Assembly: GCA_031276985.1 (NCBI GenBank)
Contig: JAISMA010000050.1
Location: forward strand, 1 to 12,864
Origin: Helicobacteraceae bacterium
GTDB lineage: Bacteria > Campylobacterota > Campylobacteria > Campylobacterales > SZUA-545
DNA: 12,864 bases
Direction of reading: 5' to 3'
The notes under the pieces were generated by a model. It searched no databases. It was not told the DNA's origin and was given only the letters and a program-made list of their open reading frames with translations. Below are positions 1 through 5,531 of this stretch, piece after piece. The translations under genes and the position numbers were made by a program. The number at the start of each line of letters is the position of its first letter. Within the stretch, counting starts at the first letter, position 1.

Positions 1-2063
1 TCGAACGCCTCCTTTTTCTCCGCCGCGACCTCCACGATCGCGCGCGAAAAGCTCTCGCAAAACAGATCGCGCTCGTCGCCTAGCGTTACCATGCCCTCAA
101 ATCCCAAAGCGCCGCCAAGCGCGCATTTTGCGACGGCGACGGCGATTCCGCCCGCGCTCACGTCGTGCGCGCAGAGCAACAAACCTTGTTGATTGGCGTT
201 GATAACGCACTCCCACAGCAGACGTTCCAGCGCCAAATCAAGTTTCGGCGGCTTCAGCGCCACCTTTTTGGCAAACACCTTCATATAAAGCGATCCGCCA
301 AATTCGCCGCGCGTTTCGCCAAGCAGATAAACGAGACTGCCAATCTTCTTAAACGGCATTGTCAGCGTTTTTTTAGGATCGTCGAGCAAGCCGACCGCCG
401 CGATTGCGGGCGTTGGGAAAATGCCGACGCCGTAGCTTTCGTTGTAAAATGACACGTTGCCGCTCACGACGGGCGTTTTGAGCTTGAGGCACGCCTCTTT
501 GATTCCCTCGCACGCCTCCTTAAACTGCCACATTACTTCGGGATTTTCGGGATTGCCAAAGTTCAGACAATCGGTGATCGCAAGCGGAGTCGCGCCGCTC
601 ATAGCCACGTTGCGTCCCGCTTCGGCAACCGCCGCCGCCGCGCCCGTTTTGGGATCGATATAGCAAAAACGCGGATTGCAATCGACGCTTAGAGCGATCG
701 CCTTGTCGTTTTCATGCACATAGAACACGCCCGCGTCGCTTTCGCCGATTTTGGTGATTGAAGCCGCGCCGATCGTAGAGTCGTACTGCTCGTAAATGAA
801 GCGTTTGTCGGCTATTTCGGGGTGGCTTAAAAGCGCCTTAAGCGCGTCTGTCGACGACGGAAAACTCACGCCTTCCGTATCGTCAAAATCGGCGATCTCG
901 TCAAGATACGCGGGGCGTTTGATCGGGCGATCCAAAACGGGCGCGAGATCGTCCGCGATCGCAACGGGCAGATCGCCCGCAAGCTCGCCATGCCAAAACA
1001 GCTCCATGCGCCCCGTGTCCGTAACCTCGCCGATGACCGCCGCGTCAAGCTCGTATTTGTTAAACAGCGCAATCACGTCGTTTTCGCGCCCTTTTTTGAC
1101 GCAAATAAGCATGCGCTCCTGCGATTCGGAAAGCATTAGCTCGTATGGCGTCATCTCGGTTTCGCGCATTGGAACTTTGTCCAAATGTAGCCGCATTCCG
1201 CCGCCGCCGCGCGAAGCCATTTCAAAACTAGAGCTTGTCAGTCCCGCCGCGCCCATATCCTGAATGCCCACGATATGATCGCTTTCAAACAGCTCCAAAC
1301 ACGCCTCCAGCAATAGCTTCTCGGTGAAAGGATCGCCCACCTGCACCGTCGGGCGCTTGGATTTGCTCTCGTCGGCGAAGCTGTCCGAAGCCATAACCGC
1401 GCCGCCAAGCCCGTCGCGCCCCGTTTTACTGCCAACGTATATAACCGCGTTGCCGATCCCTTCCGATCGCCCGTAGAAAATGCGATCTTTGCGCGCTATG
1501 CCAAGCGTAAATGCGTTTACTAGGATATTGCCGTTGTAACATTCGTCAAATGTCGTCTCGCCGCCAAGCATTGCCACGCCCACGCAGTTGCCGTATCCGC
1601 TTATGCCCGCCGCCACGCCGCGAAGCAAGCGTCTGTGCAGTTTGCCGATTGCGCCTTTGTCGCTTATGTCGCCGAAGCGAAGCGAATTTAGGTTTGCGAC
1701 GGGTCTTGCGCCCATCGTGAAAATATCGCGCAAAATCCCGCCAACGCCCGTCGCCGCGCCTTGATACGGCTCGATAAAGCTAGGGTGATTATGACTCTCC
1801 ATTTTGAAAATCGCCGCGTACGCGCCGCCAATGTCGATCGCGCCCGCGTTTTCGCCCGGTCCTTGCGTTACCCATTCGGCTTCCGTCGGGAAATCGCGGA
1901 GATACTTTTTGCTTGATTTGTAGCTACAATGCTCGCTCCACATTGCGCCCACGACGCCAAGCTCCACAAGGTTTGGATCGCGCCCTAAAATGCGGCGTAT
2001 CCGTTCATACTCGTCGTTTGAAATTTTGTGCGCCTTCAATAGCGTTTCAATATCTTGCGGCAT
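1..2063 (-). CDS. purL: Phosphoribosylformylglycinamidine synthase, large subunit PurL (3' end outside the window)
   Basis: PurL makes formylglycinamidine ribonucleotide from FGAR, ATP and ammonia supplied by the PurQ glutaminase (PurS as partner), in the fourth step of purine synthesis in the cytoplasm. The minus strand is open without a break for 687 codons from the ATG at 2063 to the window edge. Visible family motifs are MWSEHCSYKSS (residues 41-51, with the catalytic-region His45), MESHNHPS (88-95), a GAATGVGG glycine loop just after it, LGGETTFDE and, further on, DMGAAGLTSSS. Stand-alone PurL proteins are about 730-740 residues, so some 40-55 C-terminal residues are missing because of the window edge. 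The start is supported by AGGGG nine bases upstream (2073-2077) and by matching the family N-terminus. It is transcribed divergently from the toxin-antitoxin operon. Its G+C content is high and it contains GCGATCGC sites, as expected of a resident core gene. Identification is firm. Confidence 0.96.
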   Translation of the reverse strand, partial: MPQDIETLLKAHKISNDEYERIRRILGRDPNLVELGVVGAMWSEHCSYKSSKKYLRDFPTEAEWVTQGPGENAGAIDIGGAYAAIFKMESHNHPSFIEPYQGAATGVGGILRDIFTMGARPVANLNSLRFGDISDKGAIGKLHRRLLRGVAAGISGYGNCVGVAMLGGETTFDECYNGNILVNAFTLGIARKDRIFYGRSEGIGNAVIYVGSKTGRDGLGGAVMASDSFADESKSKRPTVQVGDPFTEKLLLEACLELFESDHIVGIQDMGAAGLTSSSFEMASRGGGGMRLHLDKVPMRETEMTPYELMLSESQERMLICVKKGRENDVIALFNKYELDAAVIGEVTDTGRMELFWHGELAGDLPVAIADDLAPVLDRPIKRPAYLDEIADFDDTEGVSFPSSTDALKALLSHPEIADKRFIYEQYDSTIGAASITKIGESDAGVFYVHENDKAIALSVDCNPRFCYIDPKTGAAAAVAEAGRNVAMSGATPLAITDCLNFGNPENPEVMWQFKEACEGIKEACLKLKTPVVSGNVSFYNESYGVGIFPTPAIAAVGLLDDPKKTLTMPFKKIGSLVYLLGETRGEFGGSLYMKVFAKKVALKPPKLDLALERLLWECVINANQQGLLLCAHDVSAGGIAVAVAKCALGGALGFEGMVTLGDERDLFCESFSRAIVEVAAEKKEAF

Positions 2064-2080
2064 GTGCCAAAACCCCTGCT

Positions 2081-2118
2081 CGCGCCGCGCTTGGCGCGTA
2101 AATTAACGCGGCATTTTA
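2081..2118 (-). promoter_or_regulatory. Possible purL promoter element and leader hairpin
   Basis: On the minus strand TAAAAT (plus 2113-2118) is a plausible -10 box about 50 bases before the purL ATG. I see no good -35, which is common for Campylobacterota sigma70 promoters. Just inside the presumed transcript is a perfect inverted repeat, CGCGCC / GGCGCG (2081-2086 and 2093-2098, loop of six), ending a few bases before the AGGGG ribosome-binding site. It could tune translation. It does not resemble a purine riboswitch, and in GC-rich sequence a 6-bp stem may be chance. Confidence 0.3.
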
Positions 2119-2171
2119 GCCAACGCCCGCTTGGTCGCGCTTTTTGTCTCGACTCGCGCGCAACGGGAGAA

Positions 2172-2201
2172 TTGGCTAGAACGCTGAAAATGCGCTATAA
2201 T
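2172..2201 (+). promoter_or_regulatory. Sigma70-type promoter of the toxin-antitoxin operon
   Basis: TTGGCT (2172-2177, four of six bases matching TTGACA) lies 18 bases before a perfect TATAAT (2196-2201). Transcription would start about 2207-2210, giving a leader of only about 20 bases before the ATG at 2228. An AAGGAG ribosome-binding site lies at 2217-2222. The promoter sits in the 164-base divergent gap with purL. Confidence 0.7.
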
Positions 2202-2227
2202 TAAGCAAGTTGCTAAAAGGAGCGAGA

Positions 2228-2476
2228 ATGTTAATGCCTTATGGTAAAGAAATTGTGAATGTTGATGTTGACGCGATTATGGACTTTATTGAACGCGACG
2301 AAACAAATATCGCGCAAGAAATACTAAAGCAAGGACATTGGGTGGTTTATGTAAATAGCGATACTCCCGATGGTTGCGTATTAAAAGAGTATCCAAACGG
2401 CAGAATAGAACTTTTGGAAGTTGATATTTTACGCGGTCGGCAAGAGGTAAAAAAAGTTATCCGCGATGGCAGGTAA
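2228..2476 (+). CDS. Small protein upstream of zeta-like toxin, probable antitoxin
   Basis: I do not recognise the family of this 82-residue protein. It is acidic in its first half, with a VDVDAIMDFIERDE stretch likely to form a helix. A beta-rich middle follows (WVVYVNSDTPDGCVLKEYPNGRIELLEV), then a basic tail (RGRQEVKKVIRDGR). It has no signal peptide or membrane segment. The ATG at 2228 is chosen because AAGGAG (2217-2222) lies five bases before it; a TTG at 2210 is also in frame but would overlap that site. Its stop codon overlaps the start of the toxin gene by 11 bases, so the two are surely co-transcribed and probably translationally coupled. Being first in the operon, small and tied to a zeta-like kinase makes an antitoxin role likely, by inference from context only. 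It lacks CGATCG motifs and is AT-rich compared with purL. Confidence 0.72.
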   Translation: MLMPYGKEIVNVDVDAIMDFIERDETNIAQEILKQGHWVVYVNSDTPDGCVLKEYPNGRIELLEVDILRGRQEVKKVIRDGR

Positions 2477-3062
2477 GCCGCAATTAGTCGTAATTGCCGG
2501 ACCAAACGGCGCGGGAAAAAGCACATTGAGCGCCCATTCGATTTTTAAGAGTTTGCCCATAATAAATCCGGACGTTATAACGATAGAAAATAATTGCTCG
2601 CCTATCGAAGCCGGTAAAATCGCTATTGCCCAAAGGCGACAATTATTGCAAGAGCGTCAATCTTTTGCAATAGAAACAACTCTGACGGGCAATAGCGAAA
2701 TAGCGTTAATGCGCGACGCAAAAAAGCTGGGATATAGGGTTAATTTAGCCTATGTTGGAATCAGCAATGTTGCATTGTCCGCTATACGAGTGGCATCCAG
2801 AGTCGCCAAAGGCGGACATAACATTCCGAAAAAAGATATTCTAAGAAGATATGATCGAAGCCTAAAAAATATTCCTATGGCATTTGAGATTGCGGATAGA
2901 GCGTATATTTTTGATAACTCATTCAAAAAACGTCATTTACTATACAAGAAAAACCTACGAATCGAAAGAATCGTCGCAAAGGATTTACCTAACTGGGCGA
3001 AAGAAACAATCAAAACTTTAAGAAATATTCATCGCGAAATAGACGACGGTTTAGCTTTCTAA
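2466..3062 (+). CDS. Zeta-toxin-like P-loop kinase (COG4185-type)
   Basis: This 198-residue protein has a Walker A motif, GPNGAGKST (residues 12-20), INPD with Asp36 where zeta kinases keep their catalytic Asp, and ETTLTG (70-75), matching the substrate-binding Glu region. Next come Arg108 and Arg112, GGHNIPKKDILRRYDRSL (116-133), typical of the predicted-ATPase branch COG4185, and YIFDNS (147-152). Zeta and PezT toxins phosphorylate UDP-N-acetylglucosamine and block wall synthesis. Whether this branch uses the same substrate is not shown by sequence. All key residues look intact. There is no strong ribosome-binding site directly before the ATG at 2466, so translation probably depends on the overlapping upstream gene. 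The 3' end overlaps a minus-strand coding remnant by 53 bases. G+C is lower than in purL and nrdA and there is no CGATCG, suggesting transfer. Confident on family, moderate on toxin function. Confidence 0.85.
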   Translation: MAGKPQLVVIAGPNGAGKSTLSAHSIFKSLPIINPDVITIENNCSPIEAGKIAIAQRRQLLQERQSFAIETTLTGNSEIALMRDAKKLGYRVNLAYVGISNVALSAIRVASRVAKGGHNIPKKDILRRYDRSLKNIPMAFEIADRAYIFDNSFKKRHLLYKKNLRIERIVAKDLPNWAKETIKTLRNIHREIDDGLAF

Positions 3063-3267
3063 ACGATTTGAATAAGAAAAACTGCACGCGATCAATCGAC
3101 GAAATGCGATAATCGTTCGCTTCAGGGCAATAGCGCGATTTGGCTTTTGCAAACCCGCTTTGCAGATAATCGTCAATATGCGCTTTGCATTTCGTCGCGT
3201 CGATCAACGCCTCTTTACCATGCTCGCTAACTATTTGCTTAACGATCGTTATAAATCTCGCGTCCAC
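3010..3267 (-). pseudogene. Truncated paralogue of the N-terminal module of the upstream DUF805-TPR protein
   Basis: An 85-codon frame starts with GTG at 3267, preceded by GAGAGGA, 23 bases after the stop of the DUF805-TPR gene on the same strand. By eye, 24 of its first 41 residues are identical to the start of that protein, including the shared block ATKCKAH. Similarity stops at about residue 42 (near 3140). The remaining residues look random in all three frames and end within the 3' end of the zeta-like gene. The full module in the neighbour runs about 98 residues and is followed by other domains, so this copy appears cut off. It may still be translated, since its start signals resemble those of the neighbour (GAGGAGATAACA before ATG). 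A small functional protein cannot be excluded, but a remnant truncated near the incoming toxin-antitoxin operon is the simpler reading. Confidence 0.6.
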
Positions 3268-3290
3268 TTGTATCCTCTCGCTTTGTTTAA

Positions 3291-5045
3291 TCAATCGCGC
3301 AATAGTTTTTCTTGCTTCATATATTCTAATAATTCGCAATCGCCCAACGCACACGCTTTGCGAGCGTCTTTTGTCGCGTTTTTGTAATCGCCCAACTCAC
3401 GGTAAGCGACCGATCGATTGTTATAAGCTATCGCAAGATTAGCATCGATCTTAATCGCTTGCGTATAATCAGCAATCGCCTTCTTATAATCGTCTAAATT
3501 ATAGTAAGCGTACCCGCGATTATTGTAAGCCATTGCAAAGTTGGGGTCGATCTTAATCGTCCGATCATAATCCGCAATTGCTTTTTTATATTCGCCTAAA
3601 TTAATATAAGCAAGCCCGCGATTAACGTAAGCCAGCGCAAGATTCGGATCGATTGTAAGCGCGCGATTAGAATCCGCAAGCGCTTTTTTATATTCGCCTA
3701 AATCAATGTAAGCGGCTGCGCGATTGTTATAAGCCATTGCAAGATTTGGATCGATCTTGATCGCGCGATTAGAATCCGCAAGCGCTTTTTTATATTCGCC
3801 TAAATTATAATAAGCAAGCCCGCGATTAACGTAAGCGTTCGCATATTTTGGATCGATCTTAATCGCCCGATCATAATCTGCAATCGCCTTTTTGTGATCG
3901 CCTAAATTATAATAAGCAAGTCCGCGATTGTAGTAAGCCTCCGCGTTGTTTGGATATGTCTTAATCAGTTCGTCAAAATTGATAAGGGCTTGGCGAAAAT
4001 CGCCGCGTTCAAACGCGGATTTGCCATCATTAAACACGGCTGAAGCGCCAAGTCTAACATTTATAGCGTTTATTGCGTAAGTCGTAAAAGCCGCCGCAAA
4101 ACAAAGCGCTAAGATAGAGGCGATAAACGATCGCGCCGTGTTTGGTTGCGGCGGCGCTCCGTACTTATTTGTTCCCTTTGTTCCGCTCTTGAAATACATA
4201 CGTATTTCGCTTATAAACACAATCAAAACAAAGATTCCAATGCCATTAGGTTTTGCTGGATTATATGTTTGTAAGCCAGACAAAATCGGAGCGCTCAATA
4301 TAATTAAAAATACATACGCTATGGTTATCAATCCCTTATTGTCAAAGTCATGTAACCGTCGAACAATAAAAGATAGATACCAAATTATATACGCGCCATA
4401 AAAGCATACGGCTAAACCGATTAGCCCTCCCGCTAAATTTTGTGATTGCAAAGCAAGAACAAGTATGCCAAAAAGATATATAGTCCAAAAAAACGTTGCA
4501 AACGCAAAATAACGAAGTCGGCCGATACGACCTTCAAAATCAAAGATTTTTATTTTGCTATAAACGGAAGGTTGCGCGACATAGTTAGACGATTGTTGCC
4601 GCGAATTGTATTGCGGTTGACTATCTTCTGGCGGTAAATCATAGTCGTCATACGCGGATTGCGACGACGACGGATATTGCGGTTTATTGTATTTAAGCGG
4701 CGGCGCGCTGTATTGCGATTGCGAATTAGCGCTAATTGATTGGCTATCGCCGCGTAAAACAAACGCTAAAAGATCGACGGCTTCCGTCGCCGCGTTTTCG
4801 TCGATAAACCGATCCACTTTCAAATATCGAATTTGTTGTTGTTTGCATAACGCTAGATCGTTTGCGGTTGCGATCGCTTGCGCCGCTCCCGCTTCAATTG
4901 CGATTAGCAACAAATGCCGCTCTTTTTTGAACTCGTTTTGAGCGTAATCCGCCAAATGCGCTTTGCATTTCGTCGCGTTGATTAGCATATCCGCGCCTTG
5001 CTCTTTAACCAATTGCTCTACAATCGCTATAAACTTTGCGTCCAT
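3291..5045 (-). CDS. Membrane protein: N-terminal helical module, DUF805 domain and seven TPRs
   Basis: This 584-residue protein has four parts. Residues 1-98 form a soluble helical module (ATKCKAHLADY at 24-34, KKERHLLLIAIEAG at 40-53), a type I recall at the front of varied proteins in anaerobes. Residues 99-165 are a disordered linker rich in Ser, Gln, Tyr and Pro. Residues 168-300 are a DUF805 domain with FEGRIGR (170-176), RRLHDFDNKG (229-238), GTKGTNKYGAPP (288-299) and about four membrane segments. A fifth membrane segment follows at 306-326. Residues 334-571 hold seven 34-residue TPRs, six of them very similar, then a short charged tail. The TPRs probably mediate protein binding; by topology inference they would lie across the membrane from the N-terminus. 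ATG 5045 is chosen over TTG 5075 because GAGGAG lies six bases upstream. Expression may be affected by the (GA)18 leader tract. The specific function is unknown. Confidence 0.87.
   Translation of the reverse strand: MDAKFIAIVEQLVKEQGADMLINATKCKAHLADYAQNEFKKERHLLLIAIEAGAAQAIATANDLALCKQQQIRYLKVDRFIDENAATEAVDLLAFVLRGDSQSISANSQSQYSAPPLKYNKPQYPSSSQSAYDDYDLPPEDSQPQYNSRQQSSNYVAQPSVYSKIKIFDFEGRIGRLRYFAFATFFWTIYLFGILVLALQSQNLAGGLIGLAVCFYGAYIIWYLSFIVRRLHDFDNKGLITIAYVFLIILSAPILSGLQTYNPAKPNGIGIFVLIVFISEIRMYFKSGTKGTNKYGAPPQPNTARSFIASILALCFAAAFTTYAINAINVRLGASAVFNDGKSAFERGDFRQALINFDELIKTYPNNAEAYYNRGLAYYNLGDHKKAIADYDRAIKIDPKYANAYVNRGLAYYNLGEYKKALADSNRAIKIDPNLAMAYNNRAAAYIDLGEYKKALADSNRALTIDPNLALAYVNRGLAYINLGEYKKAIADYDRTIKIDPNFAMAYNNRGYAYYNLDDYKKAIADYTQAIKIDANLAIAYNNRSVAYRELGDYKNATKDARKACALGDCELLEYMKQEKLLRD
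3333..3944 (-). repeat. Six tandem 102-bp TPR-coding units
   Basis: Codons 368-571 of the DUF805-TPR gene form six exact-length units of 102 bp (34 codons). Each encodes a variant of A.AYNNRGLAYYNLGEYKKA followed by IADYDRAIKIDPN. A more diverged seventh unit precedes them at about 3945-4046. The units share long identical DNA runs, for example the segments encoding LGEYKKALADSNRA in units 2 and 3. Unequal recombination could therefore change the copy number without breaking the frame. Confidence 0.9.
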
Positions 5046-5089
5046 TGTTATCTCCTCGCTTTCGCAAGAGAACAAAAAACTAGCGGACT

Positions 5090-5131
<42 letters not shown>

Positions 5132-5146
5132 GAAGCCTTCGGCTTC
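5132..5146 (-). other. Leader hairpin next to the (GA)18 tract
   Basis: GAAGCC and GGCTTC form a perfect 6-bp stem with a three-base loop, directly adjoining the microsatellite in the leader of the DUF805-TPR gene. On the minus strand it is followed by GTTTCTCTC rather than a run of T, so it is not a standard terminator. It may fold in the leader RNA beside the UC tract. Confidence 0.4.
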
Positions 5147-5226
5147 AGAAAAAACGCTTTGCGAAACTTTTATTCGCGTCGTCATAACCTAACCCTTCCT
5201 TGACTTTGGATGCAAATTATCGGCGG

Positions 5227-5254
5227 ATTATAACAATCTTTCGCATAAATTCAA
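5227..5254 (-). promoter_or_regulatory. Sigma70-type promoter of the DUF805-TPR gene
   Basis: On the minus strand TTGAAT (plus 5249-5254) is followed after 16 bases by TATAAT (plus 5227-5232), with TGT just before it, giving an extended -10 box. It is the best promoter seen upstream of this gene. It predicts transcription starting near 5220 and a leader of about 175 bases that includes the hairpin at 5132-5146 and the (UC)18 tract. Confidence 0.65.
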
Positions 5255-5531
5255 GATCGCTTTTGAATAAAGCAAACCAAAACGCGAAATTCGCCCGATC
5301 GCCGCGCCTTTACGTTCTAAACTTCGTAGCCGTTTTCATACATTTCGCCGTTTCCATGACATAAACCATGACAGAAACAAAGTACGCAAAAAGCATAAAT
5401 ATGGCGCAAATCAAGCAACGTCAAGAAGGCAAATATGGCGGCGATCAAGCGCGAAGCGCAAAGCGTCCATAGGGTAAAATCGCGCCTTCACTGCGCCAAA
5501 AAGCGCCACTTTTTCTCAAGGAAACCTGTAG
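5255..5531. other. Intergenic spacer upstream of nrdA, with a weak candidate -10 box
   Basis: I see no convincing gene, tRNA or terminator here. TAAAAT at 5475-5480 on the plus strand could be the nrdA -10 box, giving a leader of about 45 bases, but there is no recognisable -35. I found no clear NrdR-box pair. AAGGAAA at 5518-5524 is the nrdA ribosome-binding site. A 34-codon frame (5368-5472) has no ribosome-binding site and is not called. Confidence 0.45.

Noticed and set aside
796..1263. Plus-strand frames opposite purL
   Set aside because: They are shadows of the strongly coding minus strand in GC-rich sequence. They have no homology I recognise and no ribosome-binding site.
2081..2098. 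The CGCGCC-GGCGCG hairpin before purL as a purine riboswitch
   Set aside because: A single 6-bp stem lacks the three-way junction and conserved loops of purine or PRPP riboswitches.
2188..3114. AAATGCG with nearby ATAAT at both ends of the toxin-antitoxin operon (about 2188 and 3101) as a target-site duplication
   Set aside because: The match is short and interrupted, and AAATGCG also occurs elsewhere, for example near 4955. There is no transposase or inverted repeat.
3333..3944. Regularly spaced repeats considered as a CRISPR array
   Set aside because: The units are contiguous 102-bp coding repeats that translate into TPRs in one frame. There are no unique spacers and no cas genes.
5132..5146. 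The GAAGCC-TTC-GGCTTC hairpin as an intrinsic terminator
   Set aside because: No T run follows it on either strand (A-rich after it on plus, GTTTCTC on minus). It was kept only as a leader hairpin.
5368..5472. A 34-codon frame (MTETKYAKSINMAQ...) in the spacer before nrdA
   Set aside because: There is no ribosome-binding site and no recognisable domain, and it overlaps the presumed nrdA promoter region. The evidence is too weak to call a small protein.
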